64,000 bases of DNA, from the NCBI RefSeq assembly GCF_007745175.1, contig NZ_CP036271.1, positions 1,508,154-1,572,153 of the forward strand. Direction: 5' to 3'. Source of the stretch: Caulifigura coniformis. GTDB lineage: Bacteria; Planctomycetota; Planctomycetia; Planctomycetales; Planctomycetaceae. Position 1 is the stretch's first letter; each line of letters starts with the position of its first letter. The notes beneath the pieces are model-generated. The model had not been told where the DNA came from. It saw only the letters and a program-made list of their open reading frames with translations, and made no database searches. The position numbers and the translations under genes are program-made. Shown one piece after another: positions 10,406 to 19,728 of the stretch.

Positions 10406-10785
10406 GACGTGGCCGGTCGAGGAAACGGTGGTCTGAAGTCGGCGCAAGGCCTGCCCGTCCGCGAGCCGGTCGTCTTCGCCGCGAAACGCTAGGCCGCCAA
10501 ATCCTCCAGTCAAACCGGACCCCCACGGCGACGTTGCATTTTGGCAACCTCGTCCCCCGGAATCGTCACGACTGTTCCGGATTAACAGCCGCGGGTGACG
10601 GCGACAGGGAGAACCCTCGGCGGCTGAGGGGCTTCCGGAAGGACCGTCACCGCCGCGCGCCAGATCGCAGGAAGGGGGCCCGCCGCCACACAGTGCACTC
10701 CCGGGTCGAAGCCGTGTAGTCTGAAGCCTGCGCCGCTTCGGACTCTCCTACCTCCTGCCCCTCCCGGTCTGAACGTCCATCCTCC
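10406..10785. other. Intergenic region upstream of the nupC-type gene
   Basis: This is a divergent spacer between the AAA ATPase gene and the nucleoside transporter gene. I see no convincing gene, terminator or promoter. Its first 108 bases could be the 5' end of the ATPase gene if an upstream start is used. Confidence 0.3.
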
Positions 10786-12057
10786 ATGCAGTACCAGGGC
10801 CTTCTCGGTGTCGCTGCGGTCATCGCCCTCTGTGTCGCGATGTCCGACAATCGACGTCGCATCGACTGGCGACTCGTTGTTTGGGGCATGGTCCTTCAGA
10901 CGACGTTCGCCGCGCTCATCATTCTCACTGAACCAGGACGCAACCTGTTCGCGACCGCCGACGCGGCAATCAACGGGCTGCTGGTTTTCAGCAAGAGCGG
11001 CAGCGACCTGCTGCTCCGCTCATTCGTGACGGGCGAGGTCGAGCCGTCGCTGCAGAACCTCGCTTTCCAGGGGCTCTCGACCGTCATCTTCTTCTCGGCG
11101 CTTCTCTCCGCCCTCTACCACCTCGGAGTTATGCAGCAGGTCGTTCGCGCCATTGCCTGGATTATGCAGCGGACCATGCGGACCAGCGGCGCGGAAACGC
11201 TGAGCGTCACCGGGGACATCTTCGTCGGCCAGACGGAAGCGCCTCTGCTCATCAAGCCGTTTCTGGAAAGCATGACCCGTTCCGAGCTGAACACCGTCAT
11301 GGTCGGCGGCTTCGCCACCATCGCCGGGTCGGTGATCGGGCTGTACGTCGGCTGGCTGAGGGAGACCGTACCGAACATTGCCGGTCACCTCATGGCGGCC
11401 TCCGTGATGAGCGCTCCGGCCGCGATCCTCGTTTCGAAGATCATCGTGCCGGAAACGCTCACGCCGCTGACTTCGGGAACACTTCCGATCTCGACCGAGC
11501 GCACCACGGGAAACCTGGTGGAAGCGATCGGCGACGGCGCGACCGACGGCATGAAGCTTCTGCTGAACATCGCCGCCATGCTGCTGGCGTTCGTCGCGCT
11601 CGTTTCGATGGTGAATGCCGGGCTGCGCTGGACAGGCGACCTGCTCGCGTCATGGGGAACGCCGACTTCGATGACGTCTCTCTTCTCGCTCGAAGCAGTC
11701 CTCGGCAAGCTCTTTCAGCCGCTCGCCTGGACGCTCGGCGTCACCTGGGCGGAAGCGGAGACACTCGGCGCCCTGCTCGGCAAGAAACTGGTGCTCACGG
11801 AACTCGTGGCCTACCAGGAACTCGGCAGCTATGCACCTGGTGAGAAGTTCTCGGAACGCTCGCGAATTATCGCAAGCTACGCCCTGTGCGGCTTCGCGAA
11901 TTTCGCCTCGATCGGCGTCCAGCTCGGTGGGACGGGCGCCATGGCCCCGGGCCGCAAGAAGGATCTCGCAGCATTGGCCATGCGGGCCATGATCGGCGGC
12001 GCGCTCACGACATGCATGACGGCCGCCGTGGCGGGATTGTTCATCCCGCTCCACTGA
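10786..12057 (+). CDS. Concentrative nucleoside transporter (NupC/CNT family)
   Basis: This 423-residue polytopic membrane protein imports nucleosides with protons or sodium ions. The family motifs are present: GDIFVGQTEAPLLIKP near residue 145 (substrate and cation site) and YALCGFANFASIGVQLGG near residue 365, with three N-terminal helices before the first motif. Length matches bacterial CNTs. The stop is only 7 bases from the stop of the convergent aminotransferase gene. With purC elsewhere in the window, the cell can both make and salvage purines. Whether the ion is H+ or Na+ cannot be decided here. Confidence 0.92.
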   Translation: MQYQGLLGVAAVIALCVAMSDNRRRIDWRLVVWGMVLQTTFAALIILTEPGRNLFATADAAINGLLVFSKSGSDLLLRSFVTGEVEPSLQNLAFQGLSTVIFFSALLSALYHLGVMQQVVRAIAWIMQRTMRTSGAETLSVTGDIFVGQTEAPLLIKPFLESMTRSELNTVMVGGFATIAGSVIGLYVGWLRETVPNIAGHLMAASVMSAPAAILVSKIIVPETLTPLTSGTLPISTERTTGNLVEAIGDGATDGMKLLLNIAAMLLAFVALVSMVNAGLRWTGDLLASWGTPTSMTSLFSLEAVLGKLFQPLAWTLGVTWAEAETLGALLGKKLVLTELVAYQELGSYAPGEKFSERSRIIASYALCGFANFASIGVQLGGTGAMAPGRKKDLAALAMRAMIGGALTTCMTAAVAGLFIPLH

Positions 12058-12064
12058 CGGCGAA

Positions 12065-13276
12065 TCAGGCCGCCTTGCGAACCGGGATCGAGTAGACCGG
12101 GGAGGCCTGTTCGACGTCCAGGGCGTGGGCCAGCGAGCGAACGACCCGCTCCTGACGGATCGCGCCCAGTTCGGCGTAAATCGGCAGGGCCAGCGATTCA
12201 GCAGACGCCCGTTCCGCTTCCGGGAACTGGCCCTGCTTGCATCCCAGGTATTCGAAGCACTTCTGCAGGTGCAGCGGCTTCGGATAGTAAACGGCACAGC
12301 CCACCTGCTGGGCCTGCAGGCTCTTCAGCACGTCATCGCGACGCCCGTCTTCGATCCGCACGACGAACTGGTTGTACGAATGTCCGCACGCCGGGTGCGT
12401 CGCCGGGAACACGAGATGTTCGCTCACTCCGCTGGCGTCGAACAACTTCTTGTACCGGGCCGCGTTGTTCTGCCGGGCGGCCGTCCAGTCGGACAGCCGA
12501 CGGAGCTTCACGGACAGAATCGCTGCCTGGATCGCATCAAGGCGGCTGTTGAGGCCCACTTCGACATGCTCATACCGTCCGACGTCGCCGTGAACGCGCA
12601 GCCGCTTGAGGCGGGCCGCCAGTTCCGGATCGTCGGTCGTCACCATGCCGCCGTCGCCGGCGCCGCCGAGGTTCTTGGTCGGAAAGAAGCTGAAGCAGCA
12701 CATCGTTCCGAGAACGCCGGCCTGGCGTCCGCCGTAGCTGCTTCCGATCGCCTGGGCCGCGTCTTCGATGATCGGCAGTCCGTTGCGGACGGCCGTGCGC
12801 CACAGCGGGTCCATGTCGGCGCACTGTCCGAACAGGTGGACCGGCATGATCGCCCGGGTTTTGGAAGTCACGGCCGCGTCGACGGCGGCCGGGTCGAGGT
12901 TGAACGTGACGGGATCGATGTCGACGAACACCGGGGTGGCGCCGACGCGGTGGATGCAGCTGGCCGTTGCGAAGAACGTGTAGGGAGTCGTGATGACTTC
13001 GTCGCCCGGGCCGATATCGAGCGCCATCAGCGCCAGCACCAGGGCATCGGTGCCCGAAGCACAGCCCACCGCGTGGCGGGCATCGCAGTAGGTCGCGACC
13101 TGCGCCTCGAACTGCGCGACATCCTCACCCAGGATGAACTTCTGCGACGTCAGGACTCGGTCGACGACCGCCCGCACTTCGTCGGCGATCTCGTCGTATT
13201 GTTCCACGAGGTCGATCAGCGGGACCGGAGCGGTGGTCAACGCGGCCGCGGAAAGCGGCAAAATATCCGGGCTCAT
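12065..13276 (-). CDS. DegT/DnrJ/EryC1/StrS-family PLP-dependent sugar aminotransferase
   Basis: This fold-type I aminotransferase usually aminates a nucleotide-linked keto-sugar for polysaccharide or glycan synthesis. The 402-residue protein has the cofactor-binding segment SGTDALVLALMALDIGPGDEV (start of the PLP pocket), the EDAAQAIGS aspartate motif, and the catalytic lysine in SFFPTKNLGG. The frame is open to 13342, but the ATG at 13274-13276 has an upstream GAAGGG and gives the usual start just before IDLVEQYDEI. No sugar-nucleotide dehydratase or glycan cluster adjoins it, so the substrate is unknown. Confidence 0.9.
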   Translation of the reverse strand: MSPDILPLSAAALTTAPVPLIDLVEQYDEIADEVRAVVDRVLTSQKFILGEDVAQFEAQVATYCDARHAVGCASGTDALVLALMALDIGPGDEVITTPYTFFATASCIHRVGATPVFVDIDPVTFNLDPAAVDAAVTSKTRAIMPVHLFGQCADMDPLWRTAVRNGLPIIEDAAQAIGSSYGGRQAGVLGTMCCFSFFPTKNLGGAGDGGMVTTDDPELAARLKRLRVHGDVGRYEHVEVGLNSRLDAIQAAILSVKLRRLSDWTAARQNNAARYKKLFDASGVSEHLVFPATHPACGHSYNQFVVRIEDGRRDDVLKSLQAQQVGCAVYYPKPLHLQKCFEYLGCKQGQFPEAERASAESLALPIYAELGAIRQERVVRSLAHALDVEQASPVYSIPVRKAA

Positions 13277-13472
13277 GCTGCGAATCCCTTCGCCTGAAAC
13301 GACTTCTGCTGTTTCGGAGGGACGGATCGGTCGCCGCCTCATTGCAGCAAACGACCCGTCGAGAGCCGGGAAGGTAGGCCTGTTGTTTTCGACCTGTCAA
13401 TATGGTTGCCGCTGCATGAGAATTCCCGAAGCGCTCCCTGCAGAAATTGCCTGACATTGGAGTTTTGCCCGC

Positions 13473-14834
13473 ATGATTCGCCTCCTCCTGACCTTCCTGG
13501 CCGTCGCCGCCTTGCTCGCCCCCGCCGGGGCTGCGGCCGAATGGAAGGCCGGGGCCGCCAAGGTCACCATCACCCCGGAAAACCTGATGTGGATGTCGGG
13601 ATATGGATCCCGCAACAAGCCGGCCGAAGGAAAACTGACCGACCTCTGGGCCAAGGCCCTCGTCCTCGAGGCGGAAAACGGCCAGAAACTGTGCCTGGTC
13701 ACGCTGGACCTCGTCGGCATCGACCGCGGCCTGATGCAGGAGCTCAAGGACCGCATCGGGAAACAGACCGGCCTCAAGGAACACGAAATCGTCTTTTCCT
13801 GCTCCCATACGCACACGGGCCCTGCCGTCCGCGGAAACCTCATTCCGATGTACGCCTTCGGAACCGATCACTCGCAGCGGGTACTGATCGATGACTACTG
13901 GAAGCTGCTGACCACCCGCATTCCGGCCGTTGTCGGCGACGCCGTGAAGGACCTCGCTCCATCCGAAGTCGCCTGGGCGAACGGGACGGCCGAATTCGCG
14001 GTCAACCGCCGCAACAACAAGGAACCGGAAGTTCCGAAACTGCGGGCCGAAGGGAAGCTGGTCGGTCCGGTCGATCACAGCGTCCCCGTCCTTTCGGTCC
14101 GCCGCGACAAGAAGCTGCGGGCGGTGGCGTTCGGCTATGCCTGCCACGCGACCGTTCTGTCGTTCTACCAGTGGTCAGGCGATTATCCCGGTTTTGCGAT
14201 GATGGCCCTCGAGAACGAGTACCCCGAGGCTGTCGCGCTCTTCTGCACCGGCTGCGGCGCCGACCAGAATCCGCTTCCCCGGCGGGAAGTTTCGCTCGCC
14301 CAGGACTACGGCAAGCAGCTGGCCACCGCGGTCAGCAACGTCCTCAAGGAGAAGATGACGCCGATCAAGGGGGCTGCGAAGGCGCAGTATGCGGAGATCG
14401 ATCTCGGCTTCTCGAAGATCCCGTCGCGGGAAGAACTCGAGAAAACGGCGGCCGGCCCGGATAACGCAGAGGCGCGGCGCGCCAAGGTGCTGCTTGAACA
14501 GTGGACGAGCCGGTCCGAATGGCCCGCGGGTTTCCAGTACCCGTACCCCGTGCAGACGTGGGTTCTCGGGGACGGCCCGCGCTGGGCGTTCCTCGGCGGC
14601 GAGGTCGTCGTCGACTATTCCCTCCGGCTGAAAAAAGAACTCGGTGAAGCGAACACCTGGGTTGGCGGCTATGCCAACGACGTCATGGCGTATGTCCCCT
14701 CCGAACGCGTCCTGACGGAAGGGGGCTACGAAGGAGCCACCTCGATGATGTACTACGCCCTGCCTTCGCCGTGGGCTCCGGGCCTCGAGGACAAGATCGT
14801 TGGCGAAGTGAAGCGCCAGCTTGAATCGAAGTAG
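13473..14834 (+). CDS. Exported neutral/alkaline non-lysosomal ceramidase-like hydrolase
   Basis: This 453-residue exported protein has a signal peptide (residues 1-22, cleavage after AGAAA). The mature start WKAGAAKVTITPENLMWMSG is typical of the neutral-ceramidase N-terminal domain. The metal-ligand motif CSHTHTGP and a later YACHATVLSF segment match the zinc site of that family. It is shorter than full neutral ceramidases (about 650-750 residues) and lacks an obvious C-terminal Ig-like domain, as in many planctomycete homologues. Ceramide hydrolysis is therefore only a family-level guess; amide hydrolysis of another lipid or cell-wall compound is possible. TGGAG lies upstream of the ATG. 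Confidence 0.82.
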   Translation: MIRLLLTFLAVAALLAPAGAAAEWKAGAAKVTITPENLMWMSGYGSRNKPAEGKLTDLWAKALVLEAENGQKLCLVTLDLVGIDRGLMQELKDRIGKQTGLKEHEIVFSCSHTHTGPAVRGNLIPMYAFGTDHSQRVLIDDYWKLLTTRIPAVVGDAVKDLAPSEVAWANGTAEFAVNRRNNKEPEVPKLRAEGKLVGPVDHSVPVLSVRRDKKLRAVAFGYACHATVLSFYQWSGDYPGFAMMALENEYPEAVALFCTGCGADQNPLPRREVSLAQDYGKQLATAVSNVLKEKMTPIKGAAKAQYAEIDLGFSKIPSREELEKTAAGPDNAEARRAKVLLEQWTSRSEWPAGFQYPYPVQTWVLGDGPRWAFLGGEVVVDYSLRLKKELGEANTWVGGYANDVMAYVPSERVLTEGGYEGATSMMYYALPSPWAPGLEDKIVGEVKRQLESK

Positions 14835-14847
14835 CGGCGACCTTGGA

Positions 14848-14875
14848 CGTGCCACGGCTCCACCGCCGTGGCACG
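14848..14875. terminator. Perfect hairpin between convergent genes
   Basis: Eleven-base perfect arms (CGTGCCACGGC and GCCGTGGCACG) enclose a six-base loop between the stops of the ceramidase-like gene and the ABC ATPase gene. There is no T-run on either side, so it may act as a bidirectional hairpin barrier or mRNA 3'-end stabiliser and not as a classical intrinsic terminator. Confidence 0.55.
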
Positions 14876-14898
14876 AACCCGTTGGCGTTTCCCTGCGC

Positions 14899-15912
14899 CT
14901 AAGCTGTCACGCCTTCGGTGAGCTTCATGAACGCGGTTTCCATGTCCATGGCTTCGGACTGGAACATGCGGATCTTCGCCCCCAGGCGGACGCACGCCTC
15001 ATGCAGTTCCTCCACGGGCAGCGCGTCCTCGTGGACGTGCACGGCCAGCCGATCGGTCTGTTCCTCGACCTTCGCCACGCCCTTCACCTTCCGGAGCCCC
15101 TCTGCGATCGGCGCCAGGTCGCCCGCAATCTGCACGTGCACTACCCGCTGGATCGACAGCAGCCGGTAGATTTCGTTCAGCGACCCCTCGGCCACGAGCT
15201 GGCCGGCTTCGATGATCCCGATCCTCGTGCAGAACTGAGCCAGCTCATGCAGGATGTGGCTCGAGACAAGAATCGTCTTCCCCATCTCCTGCAGCGCCTT
15301 GAGCAGCTCGCGGAATTCGATTCGCGCCCGTGGATCGAGCCCTGACGCGGGCTCATCCAGCAGCAGGAGGTCGGGGTCGTGCAGGAGCACACGCGCCAGG
15401 GCCAGACGCTGCTTCATGCCGCGCGACAGGGAATCGACCGCCGCGTCGATCTTGTTCGTCAGGTCGGTCAGCTGCAGGACGTCGTCGACGATCGTGGCCC
15501 GTTTTTTCGCGGGAATCTTGTAGGCCGCGGCGAAAAAATGGAGGTATTCCCGGGCCGTCAGGTCTTCGTAGACGCCGAAGAAATCGGGCATGTAGCCCAT
15601 CATCATCCGCACTTTCCCAGGGTTCCTGCGGACATCCACGCCATTGATCCGGACCCGACCGTCGAACTCCTTCTGCAGGGTGGCGAGCACGCGGATGGTC
15701 GAAGACTTCCCGGCGCCGTTCGGGCCGATGAATCCGAACACCTCGCCGCGGGGAATGTTGAAGCTGATCCCCCGGACGGCCTCGAGCTTTCCGTAACGAA
15801 TCCGCAGCCCTTCCACACTCACGACCGGCTGGACTTTCGGAGCCAGGTTCTGGGCCAGGGCGGAGGCCGAGTGCGGAGAGGTCTCGGTCGGAACGTCCGT
15901 TTCACCGCTCAT
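14899..15912 (-). CDS. ABC transporter ATP-binding protein (ABC-2 exporter type)
   Basis: From the ATG at 15910-15912 this is a 337-residue ATPase. Walker A is GPNGAGKS (63-70), the signature LSRGMKQR, Walker B LLLLDEPASGLD, and a switch histidine sits in VSSHILHEL. A C-terminal extension of about 100 residues after the core is typical of ABC-2 type exporter ATPases. The frame stays open up to 16296, and a second candidate ATG at 16231-16233 with a strong GGAGG site would add 107 residues. That extra stretch looks non-conserved, so the shorter form is preferred. No permease gene adjoins it; it follows the secretion cluster on the same strand. Confidence 0.85.
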   Translation of the reverse strand: MSGETDVPTETSPHSASALAQNLAPKVQPVVSVEGLRIRYGKLEAVRGISFNIPRGEVFGFIGPNGAGKSSTIRVLATLQKEFDGRVRINGVDVRRNPGKVRMMMGYMPDFFGVYEDLTAREYLHFFAAAYKIPAKKRATIVDDVLQLTDLTNKIDAAVDSLSRGMKQRLALARVLLHDPDLLLLDEPASGLDPRARIEFRELLKALQEMGKTILVSSHILHELAQFCTRIGIIEAGQLVAEGSLNEIYRLLSIQRVVHVQIAGDLAPIAEGLRKVKGVAKVEEQTDRLAVHVHEDALPVEELHEACVRLGAKIRMFQSEAMDMETAFMKLTEGVTA

Positions 15913-16309
15913 AAGGGTCGCAATCAGCCGAGTGATGACGGGGCGGAAGGGCTCCCGTTCGAAGCCGTAGTGACTACGCCTGAGGCCCGTTCGTCGCTGG
16001 ACGGAAATCTCCCGCGGGGAATCCAGCTTAGCACCCCAGGAGAACCTCGTCGCCCGTTCGTTCGGCCCGATGGCATCGCGAGCAAGACAAACAGGGGGGA
16101 GGGGTGCCCCGTTCCTGATGCCCTCCCTCCCCTGCCCGGCGACAGGCGGACAGCGGCGGCCCCGGAGCGATCCGTCCCCAAAGACGGACTGCCGGAATGG
16201 CGTTGTTAGCGGGCTGGCAGTGTTGGCGTTCATGATCCCTCCACAATGACGTGGAGGGTTGCGCGCCAATCGGCCGGGCGGGAGCGGCCGCCGCATCTTC
16301 CGGGACCCG
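15913..16309. other. Gap between the ABC ATPase and the GspM-like gene, carrying a repeat copy
   Basis: No independent gene is supported. On the minus strand the reading frame is open and continuous with the ABC ATPase gene, so part of it could be an N-terminal extension. It contains one copy of the 37-bp element at 16231-16267. Confidence 0.35.
16231..16267 (-). repeat. 37-bp SD-ATG element, copy 1
   Basis: Read on the minus strand the copy runs from GGCGCGCAACCC through a GGAGG site to a terminal ATG at 16233. It aligns without gaps to copies at 39589-39625 and 39968-40004. Here the central part also forms an 8-base perfect hairpin (CCCTCCAC/GTGGAGGG). The similarity to the 39.6-kb copy continues for about 20 bases after the ATG (17 of 24 identical including the ATG). 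Confidence 0.6.
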
Positions 16310-18070
16310 TCAGGCTCCCGGCGTTCCTTTGGGCGCGGGCGGTCCCTTTTCTTCGGCCGGCGGCGTCGCGACGGGCTCCGCTGCGGAGGTCTCCGGTTCG
16401 GGCGTCATCTGGCGGATCGTCTGGCCCGAGAGCAGCCGCATCTTCTTCCCGCCCGTCGCAAGCACGACGTAATCGCCGTTCGGATGGATCGCGTCGAGCG
16501 TCCCGTTGATATCCGCGAACCGGAACAGGCTGCCCAGCTTCAGCTTGGTATTGCGATTCACCGAGGGATCGAAGAACCACGCTTCCTGGACACCTTCTTC
16601 GGTGACAACCCCGACGAATTTCGTGAACCGGGCGGCATCCTCCTCAACGCGCACGTTGACCGACTTCGTCGCGGACAGCGGCGGGTCGCCGTTGTCCGTC
16701 ACGGTCAGGCTCACCGTGACCTCGCCGGTCTCCATGTCTTCCGAAGGGGTCCATGAGACGAGCCCGGCCGCGTCGATCGTCGCTCCCATCGGAGGTGTGC
16801 CCGAAAGCGAGTACTTCAACTGGTCTTTGGCGTCGGCATCCGTCGCGGCGGCGTTCAGAGTCCACTGCCGGCCCAGGTAGGCTGGCGCGGGCCGAAGTTC
16901 GGGAAACTTCGGCGACTGATTGGCGTCGCGGACCTTGATCGCCAGTTCGGTCGACGTCCTGATTTCGGCGTTGTAGGAACCGACGGCTGCGACCTTCACC
17001 TTGTATTCGCCGGGCGCGAAATCCTTCGCTGGCTCCCATTTGATGACGCCGGTGGTCTCATCGATCTTGAGCCCTGCCGGCGCCTCTCCTTCGACAGCAA
17101 ACTTCGCAGCGCCTGCTTCAGGGTCCCAGCTTTCCGCCTTCAGCGTGAGCGTCCAGGGAGCCCCCTTCGTCACCACCAGGCTTCCCGACGGAGAAAGTCG
17201 CGGCTTGTATTCAATCGGCGGCCGCGGCTTCCGGAATGGGTTGACGCCGGCGAGCTTTTCATACGCCTTCTCGACCGAGGGCTCCACCGGAGTTTCCGCA
17301 CGAAGCGGGAAGAGGCTGACAGTCTGTCCCTGCCCGAAAGTTCCGGCCGTCGACTGATCGACGCCCCTCACGACGGTCCACTGGTTCTTGTTGACGGCCG
17401 TGACATCCATCCATTCCTGGCCAACCTTGATCCGGAAGGGGGCCTTCTCCGGAAAGCCCTTCGACTCCGCAACGGTGAGCAGCGTCTGAGTGGGCGAGAG
17501 GCCGTCGACGAGCATCGTCTCCTGGAAGAGTGTGGCCCTGTCGGCCGCCCCGGTCACCGCCACGCCTTCCGCCGTGAACCGGATGATGAGCCGCGGATCG
17601 CCGGGAGAGGTGATCAGCAGGTCGAACTGCGACAGTCGCTGCAGCAGGTTCACCTGACTGAAACGCTTGAGGAACAGCAGCGCCTGCTCATACGTGGCGA
17701 TGCCTTCGACTTTGACCGGATAAGCCGTGAGGGTGCCCTGCTCGGTGCGTTCGTTTTGTGCTTCCGGGTTCTTCGTCGTCTGGATACCGCACGCGGCGGT
17801 CAGCTCCTCGATCCAGCGCAAGTAGAGTCGCCGCGCCTCGGACGGATTCTTCGGCAGCGACATCCGCCGCGCGTCGGCGAGCGCCGCTTCCGCGGCCCGC
17901 AGCTGCCGTTTCCCGGCGGTGGCCACGTCGATGGCGGTGGTCGCCGTTGCGATCTGCTCATCGAGATCGTTCAGCGGCTTGATGAACCAGCTGTGGAAGA
18001 AGCCCCAGCCGACGTAGAGCCCGACCAGCCCGGCGATTCCCCAAACGATTTTCTTGTCACGCTGTTGCAT
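16310..18070 (-). CDS. GspM/PilO-like secretion protein fused to cadherin/Ig-like repeats
   Basis: This 586-residue protein has an N-terminal membrane helix (about 8-25), then a coiled-coil and a ferredoxin-like region to about residue 170 that fits PilO/GspM of the type II secretion/type IV pilus inner-membrane platform. Residues about 300-500 hold two Ig/cadherin-like modules: the DAxAKDQLKYSLSGTPPMGA pattern and a matching WDPEAGAAKFAVEG stretch are of the putative-Ig/cadherin-like type. The C-terminus is Pro/Ala/Glu-rich. The gene is 62 bases downstream of the GspL-like gene and in the same operon order as L-M. The Ig-like tail is unusual for this family and would extend into the periplasm. 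Assignment to M rests on position and topology, not on a strong motif. Confidence 0.62.
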   Translation of the reverse strand: MQQRDKKIVWGIAGLVGLYVGWGFFHSWFIKPLNDLDEQIATATTAIDVATAGKRQLRAAEAALADARRMSLPKNPSEARRLYLRWIEELTAACGIQTTKNPEAQNERTEQGTLTAYPVKVEGIATYEQALLFLKRFSQVNLLQRLSQFDLLITSPGDPRLIIRFTAEGVAVTGAADRATLFQETMLVDGLSPTQTLLTVAESKGFPEKAPFRIKVGQEWMDVTAVNKNQWTVVRGVDQSTAGTFGQGQTVSLFPLRAETPVEPSVEKAYEKLAGVNPFRKPRPPIEYKPRLSPSGSLVVTKGAPWTLTLKAESWDPEAGAAKFAVEGEAPAGLKIDETTGVIKWEPAKDFAPGEYKVKVAAVGSYNAEIRTSTELAIKVRDANQSPKFPELRPAPAYLGRQWTLNAAATDADAKDQLKYSLSGTPPMGATIDAAGLVSWTPSEDMETGEVTVSLTVTDNGDPPLSATKSVNVRVEEDAARFTKFVGVVTEEGVQEAWFFDPSVNRNTKLKLGSLFRFADINGTLDAIHPNGDYVVLATGGKKMRLLSGQTIRQMTPEPETSAAEPVATPPAEEKGPPAPKGTPGA

Positions 18071-18132
18071 CGGGACGACCGGCCGTTTTTCTCTGACGTT
18101 CGATAACGAGGGCGAAGAATCAGGAACGAGGA

Positions 18133-19728
18133 TTACTTCGGAGCCGCGGGAACGGGCTTCGGTGGCGCCGGCCGTGGAATCAGTTGATCGGCGACAAGCG
18201 TATACAGCAGCGGGTAGTCCGGATCACGCAGGTTCTGATCGGGAAGGGACGGAGTGGCGATGTTGTAGCCTCCGCTGGCGAGGCGGTTTTCGAGTTCAAT
18301 GACTGTCTCCTGCGTCTTGGCCCAGGCCAATGTCTTGATGTTGCTGGAAACGGTTGCCTCCGCGCCTGCCGAGGCCGGCTTGCCCGGCTTGATGTAGACA
18401 TCGGTCAGGATGAGGTCGCTGGTCGGCGGCAGCAGGGCCGCCAGCTTCTCAATCGTCTCCAGCGGCCTGGGATTGGATTCCTTCCAGCGTTTGAGCACCT
18501 GGGCAGACTCCCGCGTCGCCTTGCCGGCCGCAGAATTCACGTCCTGGTTGATGGTGGCGGCCTCGGCTGTCAGATCGGCCAGCCGCTGCTCGCGGTCGGA
18601 GACGGCGTTCATGTTCATCCAGATGCCGAGGAGCGCCAGCAGGGCCAGCCCGCCGCCATAGGCGCGCATCTTCGCCTTTCGGGTATCGGGCGCTTCGACG
18701 CGCTTCCGCGGATTGACGAAATCGATCGCGGGGACGGTCGATCGTTTCGCCGCGAGGAGTTGGCCGATCGCCGCGCCGGCCTTGAGCGCCAGCGTCTGTT
18801 CTTCGCCGGAAAGCGACGTCGTCTGCACGGAGTCGCGCGGGTCGATCCTCTGGACCAGGCCCGGAAACCGTTTCTCGAGAAGGTCGTGAACCGCGGGCGC
18901 CAGCTGGACTCCCGGCACGACGAAGACGCGCGAGACCTCCGATCCCGCATGCGCCTGCGACATGGCCATCAGGGCCCGACTGAGTTCGGCCTGCAGCGGC
19001 TGCAGAGCCGGCGCCCCTTCCGTGGCCTCCAGCCGGATCGAGTGCGCGAACGCGAGCCGCCCTTCGTCAAGCAGAGTCAGTTCGAGGCTGGCCCCCTTCT
19101 GCAGCAGCACCAGCGAAACGCCTTTGAGCGAACCGGGAGAAGCAGCCTGGCTCACCAGTTCGGCCACGGCCGTGGCGTTCAGGCCGATTGCGGCCAGTTC
19201 CAGCCCCGCCCCCGCAACGGTTTCCTGGATCACCCGCAATCTGGCGGCGTCCATGGTCACGGTGACGGCGACTCGCGGAGCGTCCGGCGCGGCTTCGAGC
19301 GGAACGAAATCGAGCGCCATGCGGTCGATTGGCGTCGACGCCTTGGCGGCCGCCTGGAACCGGACCATGTCCGGAAGCTCGTGATCGGGAACGGCCGGAA
19401 GCTCGAGTCTCCTCAGGACGACGGCATCGCGTCCGACGATGACGGCCGCCTGCCGGGTCGAAATCTTGAGCGCCGCCAGGCGGTCCTTCAGGAGCGAACC
19501 GGCCGACGCGGTCGAGTCCTCAGGATTCGAGGCGCCCCCCCAGGAAACCTCCGCCACGCGTTTGAGGGAGACACGGTCGCCGACGTGGGCCTCGATGATC
19601 ACGACGCCGGTCGGTTCCCACTGGACCACGACCCAGTCGGGCTCGGTCTTGCGGGCGCGCTGGGCATTCGGGTCGGCGTTGAGGCGAGCCCAGAGTGCTT
19701 TGAACTGGTCGGCAGAGGAAGAGGCCAT
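18133..19728 (-). CDS. GspL-like protein: PilM actin-like domain fused to PilN-like segment
   Basis: This 531-residue protein combines a cytoplasmic PilM/GspL actin-like domain (about 35-340) with one membrane helix (about 356-373) and a periplasmic PilN-like tail. The first part shows the pattern seen in PilM: RRLELPAVPDHELPDMVRFQ and a central GLNATAVAELV. This arrangement is that of GspL, which docks the GspE ATPase to the inner-membrane platform. It follows the gspG-K block and precedes the GspM-like gene. The only break in the cluster is the 212-base gap upstream. Confidence in the general role is good; exact naming as GspL or PilMN is a matter of taste. Confidence 0.75.
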   Translation of the reverse strand: MASSSADQFKALWARLNADPNAQRARKTEPDWVVVQWEPTGVVIIEAHVGDRVSLKRVAEVSWGGASNPEDSTASAGSLLKDRLAALKISTRQAAVIVGRDAVVLRRLELPAVPDHELPDMVRFQAAAKASTPIDRMALDFVPLEAAPDAPRVAVTVTMDAARLRVIQETVAGAGLELAAIGLNATAVAELVSQAASPGSLKGVSLVLLQKGASLELTLLDEGRLAFAHSIRLEATEGAPALQPLQAELSRALMAMSQAHAGSEVSRVFVVPGVQLAPAVHDLLEKRFPGLVQRIDPRDSVQTTSLSGEEQTLALKAGAAIGQLLAAKRSTVPAIDFVNPRKRVEAPDTRKAKMRAYGGGLALLALLGIWMNMNAVSDREQRLADLTAEAATINQDVNSAAGKATRESAQVLKRWKESNPRPLETIEKLAALLPPTSDLILTDVYIKPGKPASAGAEATVSSNIKTLAWAKTQETVIELENRLASGGYNIATPSLPDQNLRDPDYPLLYTLVADQLIPRPAPPKPVPAAPK

